Under the pieces are notes generated by a model, which did not search any database, was not told the DNA's origin, and saw only the letters and a list, made by a program, of their open reading frames with translations. The position numbers were made by a program, and so were the translations under genes. Source: Limosilactobacillus sp. (lineage in GTDB: Bacteria; Bacillota; Bacilli; Lactobacillales; Lactobacillaceae). Taken from it: a stretch of DNA of 64,000 nt. Shown piece after piece: positions 34,417-43,517 of this stretch (the first letter of the stretch is position 1; every line of letters begins with the position of its first letter). The stretch lies in the NCBI GenBank assembly GCA_030530845.1, contig JAUMUE010000002.1:32342-96341 (forward strand), given 5' to 3'.

Positions 34417-34445
34417 TTGCCACTTTCAGTAAAACGTGTTAGAAT
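34417..34445 (+). promoter_or_regulatory. Promoter of the purine riboswitch transcript
   Basis: TTGCCA, 17-base spacer, TAGAAT, ending 27 bases before the aptamer. Confidence 0.6.
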
Positions 34446-34471
34446 TTTTGATACTCAATTAAACCAAATAG

Positions 34472-34587
34472 AGCCTATATATTGCCGTAATATGGTCGGC
34501 AGTCTCTACCCGGAGCCGTAAATTCCGGACTATAAGCATTAACTTATACACTCCGAGACTGAGGCTTTTTTGCCCCAGTCTTTTTTT
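34472..34587 (+). ncRNA. Purine riboswitch, guanine/xanthine class (C74), with terminator
   Basis: The aptamer (34472-34537) has P1, a P2 hairpin TTGCCG/CGGCAG with a TAATATGG loop, J2/3 TCTCTACC, a P3 hairpin CCGGA/TCCGG with a GCCGTAAA loop, and J3/1 ACTATA. The specificity base at the position equivalent to 74 is C, which pairs with guanine-type ligands. The expression platform ends in GACTGAGGC / GCCCCAGTC followed by T7 (34557-34587). Ligand binding should favour this terminator and switch off the permease gene. Confidence 0.93.
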
Positions 34588-34625
34588 AGGCTGTTGTTTG
34601 GCTTCATTATTTAGGAGGATTTATT

Positions 34626-35948
34626 GTGAAGCAAATGACTTCAAACGGTTCCTCCGCTCCAGAAAAGCACACTTTTTCTAGTGAGTGGAAGAACTTCATC
34701 TTAGGTTTCCAACACTTACTCGCCATGTACTCAGGTGACGTCCTGGTCCCACTTCTGATCGGACATTACCTCCACTTCACGACGATGCAAATGACTTACC
34801 TGGTGTCCATCGATATCTTCATGTGTGGGATCGCAACCCTGCTCCAATTGAAGCGGACTCCATTAACGGGTATCGGTCTTCCGGTTGTTTTGGGATGTGC
34901 CGTTCAAGCGGTTCAACCACTGGAAGCGATTGGTGGTAAGCTCGGAATCACCTACATGTACGGTGCCATCATCGCAGCAGGTATCTTCGTCTTCTTGATT
35001 GCCGGATTCTTCGCACACCTGAAGCGTCTCTTCCCACCTGTCGTAACTGGGTCTTTGATTACCATCATCGGTTTTACCCTGGTTCCAGTTGGTTTCCAAG
35101 ACCTCGGTGGTGGTGATCCTACTGCCAAGTCATTCGGTAGCCCAGAAGCCTTGATCATTGGTTTAATTACCGTTGTGATCATCCTCTTCTTCTCCGCATT
35201 CGGTCGCGGATTCTGGAAGTCCATCGCCATTCTGATCGGGATCTTATTAGCATCATTCATCGCTGGTGGTATGGGCCAAATCTCACTCAAGCCAGTTAGC
35301 GAAGCAGCTTGGTTCCACGCACCACAATTATTCTTCTTCGGCGTGCCACGCTTTGACCTCTCTGCCATGGTTACGATGATGCTTGTTTCTTTAACAACGA
35401 TGATCGAATCAACTGGGGTCTTCTTTGCCCTGGCTGATATTACTGATCGCCAATTAACTACTAAGGATCTTGAACGTGGTTACCGGGCTGAAGGTATTGC
35501 AGCCGTCCTCGGTGGTTTGTTCAACACCTTCCCATACTCCACTTTCTCAGAAAACGTGGGTGTGCTGAAGATGTCAGGTGTGAAGAGCCGTCGTCCGGTT
35601 TACTACGCCGCCTTTCTCTTATTAGCACTTGGTCTTTTGCCAAAGGTCGGTGCATTGGCTACGGTCATCCCTAACCCTGTACTTGGTGGTGCAATGATCG
35701 TGATGTTTGGTATGGTCGGTGTTCAAGGTGTCCAAATCTTGAAGAAAGTCGACTTTACCAAGAACTCTAATCTCCTCATCGTTTCCGTATCAATCGGTCT
35801 TGGTATCGGGATTACTGTCTACCCACAAATTTTCCAACACATGCCAACCGAAGTTCAAATCATCCTCGGTAACGGTATCGTGGTTACTAGTTTGTCAGCC
35901 GTACTCTTGAACCTGCTCTTTAACCACAAGTGGGCCAAGGAAGACTAA
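34626..35948 (+). CDS. pbuX: NCS2 family purine (xanthine/guanine) permease
   Basis: A 440-residue protein of the nucleobase:cation symporter-2 family with 14 helices. It carries the substrate-site region FNTFPYSTFSENVG (near 300-313) and the early QHLLAMYSGDVLVP motif (near residue 30). The guanine-class riboswitch directly upstream argues for xanthine or guanine rather than uracil, so the pbuX label is by context. The start is GTG at 34626 with TAGGAGG upstream. Confidence 0.85.
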   Translation: MKQMTSNGSSAPEKHTFSSEWKNFILGFQHLLAMYSGDVLVPLLIGHYLHFTTMQMTYLVSIDIFMCGIATLLQLKRTPLTGIGLPVVLGCAVQAVQPLEAIGGKLGITYMYGAIIAAGIFVFLIAGFFAHLKRLFPPVVTGSLITIIGFTLVPVGFQDLGGGDPTAKSFGSPEALIIGLITVVIILFFSAFGRGFWKSIAILIGILLASFIAGGMGQISLKPVSEAAWFHAPQLFFFGVPRFDLSAMVTMMLVSLTTMIESTGVFFALADITDRQLTTKDLERGYRAEGIAAVLGGLFNTFPYSTFSENVGVLKMSGVKSRRPVYYAAFLLLALGLLPKVGALATVIPNPVLGGAMIVMFGMVGVQGVQILKKVDFTKNSNLLIVSVSIGLGIGITVYPQIFQHMPTEVQIILGNGIVVTSLSAVLLNLLFNHKWAKED

Positions 35949-35956
35949 ATTACTTG

Positions 35957-35985
35957 TTGACAAATATTTTCTGATTAGCTATCAT
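35957..35985 (+). promoter_or_regulatory. Promoter of the nhaC T-box transcript
   Basis: TTGACA, 17-base spacer, TATCAT, 9 bases after the purine permease stop. Confidence 0.7.
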
Positions 35986-35999
35986 ATGTTTCAACAATT

Positions 36000-36214
36000 A
36001 TCGTTTCAGTAGGTCCTTTCGCTGGACGTCCAGAGAGCCGGTGGTTATGTGCGAACCGGTCAGGCGGATTGACTGAATTACCGCGTGTTTGCAATTGTCC
36101 GGCCATGATCAGTGCCGTTATCACCTGATACGAGTGTAGAGCTTGTCTCTGTAGCTGGGTGGTACCGCGGTTTATGAATCGTCCCGTTGATTAATTTCAA
36201 CGGGACTTTTTTTG
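36000..36214 (+). ncRNA. T-box leader, probably tyrosine specifier
   Basis: Stem I has CAGTAGGTC opposite GACTGAA. Aligned with the other T-box in this window (GAA, one base, specifier), the specifier reads TAC (36079-36081), tyrosine, although the next base is C rather than a purine. A reading TTA (Leu) is the alternative. The antiterminator contains the T-box GCTGGGTGGTACCGCGG (36154-36170), and the terminator is GTCCCGTTGA / TCAACGGGAC with T7 (36181-36213). Tyrosine would fit NhaC-family tyrosine transporters known to be T-box controlled. Confidence 0.88.
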
Positions 36215-36229
36215 TTAGGAGGAATTCTT

Positions 36230-36268
36230 ATGATCAAATGTGGAGGCGTGATTCGTTATCTGAATTAG
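36230..36268 (+). CDS. Putative 12-codon ORF between T-box and nhaC
   Basis: ATG to TAG with AGGAGG 7 bases upstream, encoding MIKCGGVIRYLN with one Tyr codon. It is followed by 39 bases and the real AGGAGG of the transporter gene. It may be a translated leader or a chance frame; there is no family evidence. Confidence 0.35.
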   Translation: MIKCGGVIRYLN

Positions 36269-36307
36269 GCTTTGTAACAACTCAATTAGCTTTAGGAGGA
36301 AACGAAT

Positions 36308-37681
36308 ATGAAAAAAATTAAATTCGGTGAAGCATTCACCATCTTACTAATCATGTTAATCATCTTGGGAACGTCCGTGATTAAGTTCGGACTGTCCCCA
36401 CAAATCCCAGTCTTATTCACGATCGCACTGTTGGTCTTATGGGCTAAGCTTCGTGGCGCAAGCTGGGATGACATTCACCAAGGGATCATCGACGGTATCT
36501 CAACTGCAATCATTCCGATTTTTATCTTTATCCTGATCGGTGCCTTAATCGCCGTTTGGATCCAAGCCGGAATCATCCCATCAATTATGATCGTTGGTTT
36601 CAATCTGATCTCTAGCCAATTCTTCGTACCATCTACCTTTATCGTCTGCTCAATCGTCGGTCTGTCAATCGGTAGTGGTTTCACGACGATTTCTACAATC
36701 GGGATCGCACTCTTCGGTATGGGTGTCGCAATGGATATCAACCCCGCATTGATCGCCGGTGCCATCATTTCCGGTGCTGTCTTCGGTGACAAGATGTCTC
36801 CACTGTCTGACTCTACTAATCTCGCATCCGCAATTGCTGAAAGCGAACTGTTCGATCACATTAAGAACATGATGTGGTCTACCATCCCATCATTCTTGGT
36901 TTCACTGCTACTCTTCTGGATCTTAGGTAACGGTGGTGCAGAATCTAACACCACCAAGGTCGCAAAGACAATGGCAACTATCAGCCACAACTTCCCAGTT
37001 AGCTGGTGGGCAATCTTGCCAATCGCTCTGATGTTTATCTGCGCATGGAGACGCATCCCCGCCATCCCAACGCTGTTCTTAAACATCATCGTAACTGTGA
37101 TCATGATCTTTATCCAAAACCCACACGAATCATTCAAGTCACTGACTAGTTTGATTAGCGACGGTTTCGTGGCCCACACGAACAACGCCTCAGTTAACGC
37201 CTTGCTCTCTCGTGGTGGAATCACCAGCATGATGGCAACCGTCTCACTGATTATCGTCACCCTCTCACTCGGTGGGATCTTGATGAAATTTAATGTTGTT
37301 CAATCCGCTATGGAACCACTCGTTAAGCACCTGAAGAAGCCAGGCGCACTGGTGACTACCACAATTCTTTCCGGTATCGGCATCAACCTCTTCGTCGGTG
37401 AACAATACCTGTCAGTAATCCTTCCAGGTAAGGCATTCAAGCCAGCATTTGCTCGGATTGGCCTCGATGAACTGGCCTTGAGTCGGGTTCTGGAAGATGG
37501 TGGTAGTGTTATCAACTACCTGATTCCATGGGGTGTCGCCGGATCATTCGCCGCATCTACCCTCGGCGTTCCGATCATGCACTTCTTACCATTCGTCTTC
37601 TTCTCCCTCTTCTCCCCAGTCTTCTCCATCATCAGTGGATTTTCTGGCATCGGTCTGAAGTGGGCCAAGGACAAGCAATAA
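36308..37681 (+). CDS. Na+/H+ antiporter NhaC family transporter, possibly for tyrosine
   Basis: A 457-residue protein with about 11 membrane helices. It carries the NhaC-family segment GDKMSPLSDSTNLA (near residues 160-173) and the related C-terminal repeat (GIGINLFVGEQYLSVILPGKAF near 357-378). NhaC members exchange Na+ for H+, malate or lactate, but the subgroup under T-box control is predicted to import an amino acid, tyrosine in bacilli. The T-box here supports an amino acid role more than pH homeostasis. ATG at 36308 follows TAGGAGG. Confidence 0.82.
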   Translation: MKKIKFGEAFTILLIMLIILGTSVIKFGLSPQIPVLFTIALLVLWAKLRGASWDDIHQGIIDGISTAIIPIFIFILIGALIAVWIQAGIIPSIMIVGFNLISSQFFVPSTFIVCSIVGLSIGSGFTTISTIGIALFGMGVAMDINPALIAGAIISGAVFGDKMSPLSDSTNLASAIAESELFDHIKNMMWSTIPSFLVSLLLFWILGNGGAESNTTKVAKTMATISHNFPVSWWAILPIALMFICAWRRIPAIPTLFLNIIVTVIMIFIQNPHESFKSLTSLISDGFVAHTNNASVNALLSRGGITSMMATVSLIIVTLSLGGILMKFNVVQSAMEPLVKHLKKPGALVTTTILSGIGINLFVGEQYLSVILPGKAFKPAFARIGLDELALSRVLEDGGSVINYLIPWGVAGSFAASTLGVPIMHFLPFVFFSLFSPVFSIISGFSGIGLKWAKDKQ

Positions 37682-37692
37682 TTTAAAATTCA

Positions 37693-37731
37693 AAAGGTCG
37701 TAAACCACCATTGGCTTACGACCTTATTTTT
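37693..37731. terminator. Bidirectional intrinsic terminator
   Basis: AAGGTCGTAA / TTACGACCTT stem followed by ATTTTTAT on the plus strand, between nhaC and the converging CDF gene. Confidence 0.82.
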
Positions 37732-38755
37732 ATATCCGGCCCTTAACATCCTTATCCTTGAAGGTCTTGGGGTCGGGAATGAAGGAAATATCGGCGTCGA
37801 TAATCCCAAATTTTTCGAGTAGCATATGTTCGATCCGTTCTGACAGTTGGAAACTCTCCAGCACCGTCATCTTGGAATTGACCATCACAGTGGCGTCGAG
37901 GGTAACGACATCCCCGTTGTAGTGGGCCTTTAATTCCGTCACCTTGCGAATCTTCGGAAAATCCATGATCGCGTGGTAGTATTCACGCTCGGCTTCGGGG
38001 TCAAAGTAGTCGGTCAGGTTCAAGCTGGCTTCCTGGAAGATCTTAATCCCAGAATAGAAGATGAAGAAACCGACGATAATACTGGTCACACCATCGAGCC
38101 AGGACAGCTTAAACAGCAGTGCCCCACCAATCGCAACCAACGTACCGATACTAGTGAAGGCGTCGGACAGGCTATCCTGTGCAGATGCCAGCAGTGCAGC
38201 GTTTTGGAGGCGACGACCGGTCTTGCGGTTCATGTACCAAACCACCAGCATGATCACCGAGGCAACCCCGGCACCGACCAGCGCAACTGGTTCAGGGATG
38301 ACGCGACTGTCCGGATTCATCAGTGACTTGATCCCGCTGATGACAACACTGACGGCGATTCCGACCATCACGACAGCGGTCACGAGTGAAAAGATTGTTT
38401 CGTAGCGCCAGCGGACGAATTGTACACGCTGGTCCGTTCCCATCTTTTCCTGGTAATTACTGTCTGGCAAACGGGCACCAATGATATCATCATCATCCAT
38501 GTCCGTGGCGATGTGCATCCCAATCATCAACAGCGCTGTCGAGATAATACCGGACAGGTTGTTCAAGGCATCGGCCCGCAACGTTTGTGACTTCGAAATT
38601 TCGGCCAAAACGAATTCTAGAATTGAAATCAGGACATAAGCCGCCACGTTGTAAATCAGGTGCTTTTGTGACTCCTTAATTTTCTCCAATTCCTTGGCCT
38701 GGTTCTTTTCCCATACCGCAGTTTCGTGCTTTATGTGCGTCTTAAACTTAGACAT
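37730..38755 (-). CDS. Cation diffusion facilitator family transporter
   Basis: A 341-residue CDF metal exporter. A Lys/Glu-rich N-terminal stretch (about 1-35) precedes six membrane helices. The metal-site region in helix 2 reads SQTLRADALNN (near residue 60) and helix 5 has SAQDSLSDAFTS (near 194-205), with the Asp residues of the zinc/manganese site. A cytoplasmic C-terminal domain follows. It probably expels Zn, Mn or Fe by proton antiport; the metal is not readable. ATG at 38755 follows AAAAGGAAG. Confidence 0.88.
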   Translation of the reverse strand: MSKFKTHIKHETAVWEKNQAKELEKIKESQKHLIYNVAAYVLISILEFVLAEISKSQTLRADALNNLSGIISTALLMIGMHIATDMDDDDIIGARLPDSNYQEKMGTDQRVQFVRWRYETIFSLVTAVVMVGIAVSVVISGIKSLMNPDSRVIPEPVALVGAGVASVIMLVVWYMNRKTGRRLQNAALLASAQDSLSDAFTSIGTLVAIGGALLFKLSWLDGVTSIIVGFFIFYSGIKIFQEASLNLTDYFDPEAEREYYHAIMDFPKIRKVTELKAHYNGDVVTLDATVMVNSKMTVLESFQLSERIEHMLLEKFGIIDADISFIPDPKTFKDKDVKGRI

Positions 38756-38797
38756 AAATTTACTTCCTTTTAGTGAGAATCGAATCAATTATACCCT

Positions 38798-38839
38798 TTT
38801 AAAATTAAAAGTGGTACCGGATTTTTCATCCAGCACCAC
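38798..38839 (-). terminator. Intrinsic terminator of the histidine phosphatase gene
   Basis: On the minus strand GTGGTGCTGGAT / ATCCGGTACCAC with a GAAAA loop, followed by TTTTAATTTT. Confidence 0.75.
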
Positions 38840-38848
38840 CAGCAGATT

Positions 38849-39502
38849 TTACTTATTGTATTCAACGATCGTCATCTTGCCGTCATCCAGGCACATCTTG
38901 GTAAGACTGCCGTTGTCGGGACGGACTGTGACGTCGTATTTGCCCTCGCCAAAGCGTTCGACCAGGCTCAACAGGGTGTTGCCGTGGCTGACCCAGAGGA
39001 CGTTTGCGCCATCAGGCAAGTCGGCGTTTTTGATCAATTCAATCCCCTTGTCGACACGTGCCCAGTACTCCTGGTTGTTTTCGGCATCGTGGAATGGGTC
39101 GGCGTCCTTCAGCCAATCCTTCGCCGTTCCAATCGAGTGCGCGGTCACGATGTCCTTGAAGGTCTTGAACCCGTGTGGCGCACCAGCGTTGTACCAAGCG
39201 ACGTCCATGTTGGTACCTTCATATGATCCGTAAAATTCTTCGCGGAAATATGGCGACGTTTTCGGAGACTTGACTGAATCAGCCTGGTTGAGGTCGAGAA
39301 TCGTCTGGATGGTCTCCATCGCCCGCGTCGTGTCGCTACAAAAGGCCGCCGCAAAGTGAATATCCTTCAGGCGTTCACCAGCCGCGGTCGCATTTTCCTT
39401 CCCCTTGTCCGTCAAAGGAGAGTTAGACCAACCCTGGAGCTTGTTGTAGATGTTGTAGTAAGTTTGGCCATGCCGTACTAAGTATAAATTCAGTTTTGTC
39501 AA
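38849..39502 (-). CDS. Histidine phosphatase family protein
   Basis: A 217-residue phosphoglycerate-mutase-like phosphatase. RHGQT lies at residues 10-14 (catalytic His11), and the second His is in LWVSHGNT near 173. It is a paralogue of the protein at 1038-1688: both share HGQTY, GWS/GWA..PLT.KG, FREEF.G..EG and a DP..DAE segment. The substrate is unknown. The start is TTG at 39502, set by AGGAGG 9 bases upstream; an in-frame ATT-led extension to 39532 has no site. Confidence 0.87.
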   Translation of the reverse strand: MTKLNLYLVRHGQTYYNIYNKLQGWSNSPLTDKGKENATAAGERLKDIHFAAAFCSDTTRAMETIQTILDLNQADSVKSPKTSPYFREEFYGSYEGTNMDVAWYNAGAPHGFKTFKDIVTAHSIGTAKDWLKDADPFHDAENNQEYWARVDKGIELIKNADLPDGANVLWVSHGNTLLSLVERFGEGKYDVTVRPDNGSLTKMCLDDGKMTIVEYNK

Positions 39503-39651
39503 CGTGATCGCCTCCTGACTCCATTGTATCACTTGCGGAGATAAGCTTAAATTTTCACTACGATTAGAACGCGCAAAGTGTTTTCATGCAATCTGTGATA
39601 AAATAGTTTTGATTTACTATTTCGAAAAAATGATTGTGAGGAATCTTCCTA

Positions 39652-41784
39652 ATGAAAAAATTAGGCAAATTCGTGAACACCCGGATTGGCTTATTCACCG
39701 TCCTGGTCGTTCTTTTTTGGTTAAAAACCTTATTTGCTTACTTCACCGATTTCAAGCTCGGTGCGACGGGACTTTTTCAATACCTGATCTTACTGATTAA
39801 CCCGCTCGCCGTGACCGCTTTAATCTACAGTTTCGCATTTTACCTCAAGCGTGCGCGCTTCTTTTATCCCCTCTTGATGGGGCTCCACATCGCCAACACG
39901 CTGCTCTTATACCTCAATGTCATCTACTTCCGCGAATTCACGGACTTCATGACCATCGCGACGATGACGGGTTACTCCAAGGTAAACCAAGGGCTCAGCG
40001 GGAGTTCGCTTGCGCTGACTGACCCCCACGATATCCTCTACTGGGTTGATATCGTCGTGATCTTAGTATTGATGCTCTTCCGTGTGATCCGCTTTGACAA
40101 ACGCGCACTCGCATCTCACCTGTCATTTGCGTTCACTTCCATGTCACTGGCGCTCTTTGGGGTCAACTTGTCATTTGCAGAAATGGACCGACCACAGCTT
40201 TTGACGCGGACGTTTGACCGGACTTACATCGTGAAATACCTGGGTGTGGATGCCTTCACAGGATATGATTTGGTCAAATCTGAGCACATCAATAACCTGC
40301 GTAAGAGTGCCACCAAGGAAGAATTAGAAAAGGTCAAGAAATTCACCGACAAGATCTACGCCAAGCCAAATTCATCGATGTTTGGGATTGCAAAGGGTCG
40401 TAACGTGATCATCATCCACCTGGAAAGTTTCCAACAATTCTTGATCGATAAGAAGATTAACAACCAGGAAGTTACACCTTTTCTCAATTCGCTCTACCAC
40501 AGCAAGGACACCTACGCCTTCGACAACTTCTTCCACCAAGTCGGCCAGGGTAAGACCTCTGATGCCGAAAACATGCTGGAAACCAGTACTTTTGGGCTCC
40601 AACAGGGTTCACTCTTCGCCACACTGGGGAGTGACAACACCTTCCAAGGGGCACCAGCGATTCTGAATCAACGGGCTGGATACACTAGTGCCGTCTTCCA
40701 CGGGAACGTCGCTAGTTTCTGGAACCGTAATAACGTCTACAAGAACCTCGGTTACCAATACTTCTTCGACGCTAGTTACTACGACACTTCTGGTGATAAG
40801 GCCACGGGATACGGGCTCAAGGATAAGCTGCTCTTCAACGATTCTGTGAAGTACCTGCAGCACCTGCAACAACCGTTCTACGCGAAGTTCATCACGGTTA
40901 CTAACCACTTCCCTTACACCCTCGACGACGAAGACAAGGATTCTAACTTCCAAACGACCGACACTGGTGACGATAACGTCGATAATTACTTCGTGACCGC
41001 TCACTACCTTGATCAATCCTTACAAGAATTCTTCAACTACCTCAAGAAGTCTGGCTTGTACGAGAACTCACTGATCATGATCTACGGTGACCACTACGGA
41101 ATTTCCAACAGTGAAAACACCAGCCTGGCATCCGTGCTCGGCAAGAATTCCGACGATTGGACTGACTTCGATAATGCGCAACTGCAACGTGTTCCACTGA
41201 TGTTCGTCATTCCAAACTCTGGTGGACAAGGGAAGATCTACCATACGTACGGTGGTGAAGTCGATGTCTTGCCTACCCTGCTTCACCTGCTGGGGATCAG
41301 CACGCACCGTTATATCCAATTCGGTACCGACCTCTTCTCTAAGCAACACAAGCAGCTCGTGGCATTCAGAAACCAGGACTTCGTGACACCTCACTACACG
41401 AGTCTCAGCGGCAAGATCTACAGTAATAAGACTGGGAAGCTTGCTAAGTTGACTAAGAAACAACAAGAAAAGCTGAAGAAGGATCAAGAATTTGTCACTA
41501 AGGAACTCAGCTTGTCCGATTCACTAAACGAAAAGAACCTGCTGCGTTTCTACCATCCAAAGGGATTCAAGGCTGTAAACCCAGCCAACTACAACTACTC
41601 GAATGGTCTGAAACGGGCTGAAAAGATCGAAAAGAAGAAGGGACACAAATCTACGAGTCTCTACAGTAAGAATGGCAATAAGTCGACTGCCAACGATTAC
41701 AGTACTGATGCTCCAGAACGTGACCACTCTTCAACTGATTCAAACCGGATTCAAATTACCAACCCGGATGCGAATAACAAGTAA
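39652..41784 (+). CDS. ltaS: Lipoteichoic acid synthase family protein (sulfatase)
   Basis: A 710-residue membrane enzyme that transfers glycerol phosphate from phosphatidylglycerol to the growing lipoteichoic acid chain. Five membrane helices (about residues 12-175) precede an extracellular sulfatase-type domain. The Mn-binding glutamate is in IHLESFQ (near 258), the catalytic threonine in GQGKTSDAE (Thr302), and metal ligands in YGDHYG (near 479). The last 90 residues are Lys/Ser/Asn-rich and disordered, longer than in Staphylococcus LtaS (646). The start at 39652 is ATG. Confidence 0.92.
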   Translation: MKKLGKFVNTRIGLFTVLVVLFWLKTLFAYFTDFKLGATGLFQYLILLINPLAVTALIYSFAFYLKRARFFYPLLMGLHIANTLLLYLNVIYFREFTDFMTIATMTGYSKVNQGLSGSSLALTDPHDILYWVDIVVILVLMLFRVIRFDKRALASHLSFAFTSMSLALFGVNLSFAEMDRPQLLTRTFDRTYIVKYLGVDAFTGYDLVKSEHINNLRKSATKEELEKVKKFTDKIYAKPNSSMFGIAKGRNVIIIHLESFQQFLIDKKINNQEVTPFLNSLYHSKDTYAFDNFFHQVGQGKTSDAENMLETSTFGLQQGSLFATLGSDNTFQGAPAILNQRAGYTSAVFHGNVASFWNRNNVYKNLGYQYFFDASYYDTSGDKATGYGLKDKLLFNDSVKYLQHLQQPFYAKFITVTNHFPYTLDDEDKDSNFQTTDTGDDNVDNYFVTAHYLDQSLQEFFNYLKKSGLYENSLIMIYGDHYGISNSENTSLASVLGKNSDDWTDFDNAQLQRVPLMFVIPNSGGQGKIYHTYGGEVDVLPTLLHLLGISTHRYIQFGTDLFSKQHKQLVAFRNQDFVTPHYTSLSGKIYSNKTGKLAKLTKKQQEKLKKDQEFVTKELSLSDSLNEKNLLRFYHPKGFKAVNPANYNYSNGLKRAEKIEKKKGHKSTSLYSKNGNKSTANDYSTDAPERDHSSTDSNRIQITNPDANNK

Positions 41785-41786
41785 AA

Positions 41787-41828
41787 AAATGGTGTGCTAC
41801 CGCACGATTGCGGTGCACACCATTTTGC
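41787..41828. terminator. Bidirectional intrinsic terminator
   Basis: AATGGTGTGC-ACCGCA / TGCGGT-GCACACCATT long stem after an A7 run and before TTTTG. It lies between ltaS and the converging YitT gene. Confidence 0.85.
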
Positions 41829-41831
41829 GTT

Positions 41832-42683
41832 TTAAAGTGAATATCTTGTGTAAGCTCCCTGTTCGACATCGGACTTTTGAATACTCATAAAGGCATTTGG
41901 ATCCTGCGAACGAACCAGCCCCCGCAGCAGGTTAACCTGACCACGTGGCGTTACGACCATGATGACATCGGTATTTTCTCCAGTGTAGACACCCTTACCA
42001 TTGAGGATTGTGGCCCCGTGATTGAAGAGGCGCAGTTCTTTGGTAACTTCCTTTGCCTTCTTAGTGAAGATGATTACCATCACGTCAGTCTGTGAAACAA
42101 AGGCGTAGTCCATCATGACATTATTGATCACCATACCGATCAGAGAGTAAGTGATCCGGCCGGGACCGAAGAAGATCAGCGTCAAGAGCAGGATAAAGCC
42201 GTTGATCAGGATGGAGAAGAAGCCGACATTCTTGTGGAAGCGGCGTTGGCAATATGTGATGATGATATCGATACCACCAGTCGTAAAGCCGTTGTTAAAA
42301 CACCAACCGACTGAGAAACCGACCATCGATGAACCGATCACCGCACAGGTCAGTGGATCCTTGACCAGTACAATTGAGGGCACGATGCTCAAAAAGATAA
42401 CGTTGGAAAGGACAGCGATTCCGGAAAAAATGATGTATCTGAAACCAAAGACTTTCCAAGCGAACAGGAACAGTGGCACGTTGAAGGCCGCCACGAGCAC
42501 GGACATACTAACGTGGGGTACCAGAGCGTGGATTAACTGTGAAATACCGAGGATCCCGGTCGAATACGAGTTCACCACGTTCAGAAAATCGTTAATTGCG
42601 ATCGCCGATAAGAGTCCATACATCAAGGCGACAAATACTGACTTGACAGTCTTTTTGGCATCAAATTCTTTTACCGCAGACAT
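41832..42683 (-). CDS. YitT family membrane protein
   Basis: A 283-residue protein with five to six membrane helices (about 15-175) containing the YitT repeats (GLLSAIAINDFL, GWCFNNGFTTGGIDII). A C-terminal DUF2179 domain (about 215-275; GATILNGKGVYTGE) follows. The physiological role of the family is unknown, and transport has been suggested. ATG at 42683 is chosen because AAAGGATGG lies 8 bases upstream; the ATG at 42692 directly abuts it. Confidence 0.85.
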   Translation of the reverse strand: MSAVKEFDAKKTVKSVFVALMYGLLSAIAINDFLNVVNSYSTGILGISQLIHALVPHVSMSVLVAAFNVPLFLFAWKVFGFRYIIFSGIAVLSNVIFLSIVPSIVLVKDPLTCAVIGSSMVGFSVGWCFNNGFTTGGIDIIITYCQRRFHKNVGFFSILINGFILLLTLIFFGPGRITYSLIGMVINNVMMDYAFVSQTDVMVIIFTKKAKEVTKELRLFNHGATILNGKGVYTGENTDVIMVVTPRGQVNLLRGLVRSQDPNAFMSIQKSDVEQGAYTRYSL

Positions 42684-42790
42684 TTGCACCATCCTTTCTC
42701 CCATAAATACTTGCTCATCATTCTAACACGATATTAATACCGATAACCATGTTTTTCAAAAAATATGTTAACCGGTTGACATTAGCCAAA

Positions 42791-42817
42791 TAAAAAAGCC
42801 CCAGATCGCTCTGGGAC
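42791..42817 (-). terminator. Intrinsic terminator of L,D-transpeptidase gene
   Basis: On the minus strand CCCAGA / TCTGGG with a GCGA loop, followed by GCTTTTTTATTT. Confidence 0.85.
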
Positions 42818-42823
42818 AATGGA

Positions 42824-43417
42824 TTACTTATCAACTACGACAACCTTGGTACCAGTTGGAACTGTGTCGTGGAACCACTTGGCATCAGGGATGGAAAGAC
42901 GGATACAACCGTGTGAAGCTTGGGTCTTACCGAGCTTTGCGGCTTCCTTCTTCATGTAGTTACCGTTCTTATCGGTTGGAACACTGTGGAAGAGGTATTC
43001 ACCATTTCCGTTCCAGGATACATAGTCATTAGCGCCGACTTGGACTTCGGAGTTGAAGAACTTCGCACCACGTTGGCTTTGGATGTGGAAAGTACCAGTT
43101 GGGGTCTTGCTTACCATCTTGCCAGTCTTGGCGTCCTTTTCGTAAACACCAGCTGAGCAGTACATGGTGTAGATCAACTTGTTGCCGTCGTAAATGTAGG
43201 CACGACACTTCTTGATGCTAACCTTAATCCAGAGGTTCTTGGCTGCTTGCAGGTCTGGGTATGCAACGGTTTCGGATGGCTTGCGGTAGTCGATTGGTGT
43301 CCGCATATGGCTAGGCTTGTCAGCGGCAGTAACAGTAGCCGGCTTACTAGTCATGGCCATCCCGAGTGCAAAGACGAAAAGTGCGATGAATGTTAAATGC
43401 TTTAATTTGAGTTTCAC
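42824..43417 (-). CDS. L,D-transpeptidase (YkuD), secreted
   Basis: A 197-residue extracellular enzyme. The signal peptide (residues 1-31; cleavage probably after TVTA) is followed by an L,D-transpeptidase catalytic domain with the GTFHIQ strand and the SHGCIRLS active site (catalytic Cys near residue 167). Such enzymes form 3-3 cross-links in peptidoglycan or attach proteins; in lactobacilli some are carboxypeptidase-like. It is a tandem paralogue of the gene at 43518-44113, from which it is separated by a terminator, so each has its own transcript. Confidence 0.9.
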   Translation of the reverse strand: MKLKLKHLTFIALFVFALGMAMTSKPATVTAADKPSHMRTPIDYRKPSETVAYPDLQAAKNLWIKVSIKKCRAYIYDGNKLIYTMYCSAGVYEKDAKTGKMVSKTPTGTFHIQSQRGAKFFNSEVQVGANDYVSWNGNGEYLFHSVPTDKNGNYMKKEAAKLGKTQASHGCIRLSIPDAKWFHDTVPTGTKVVVVDK

Positions 43418-43485
43418 AATATATACTCCATTCTCATATTTTGATTTTTAGTAACCATGAATGTTTGGAAACCCCGATTTAACAC

Positions 43486-43512
43486 ACAAAAAGCCCCAGG
43501 AAACCTGGAGCC
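43486..43512 (-). terminator. Intrinsic terminator of the second L,D-transpeptidase gene
   Basis: On the minus strand GCTCCAGG / CCTGGGGC with a TTT loop, followed by TTTTTG. Confidence 0.85.
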
Positions 43513-43517
43513 TTAAT

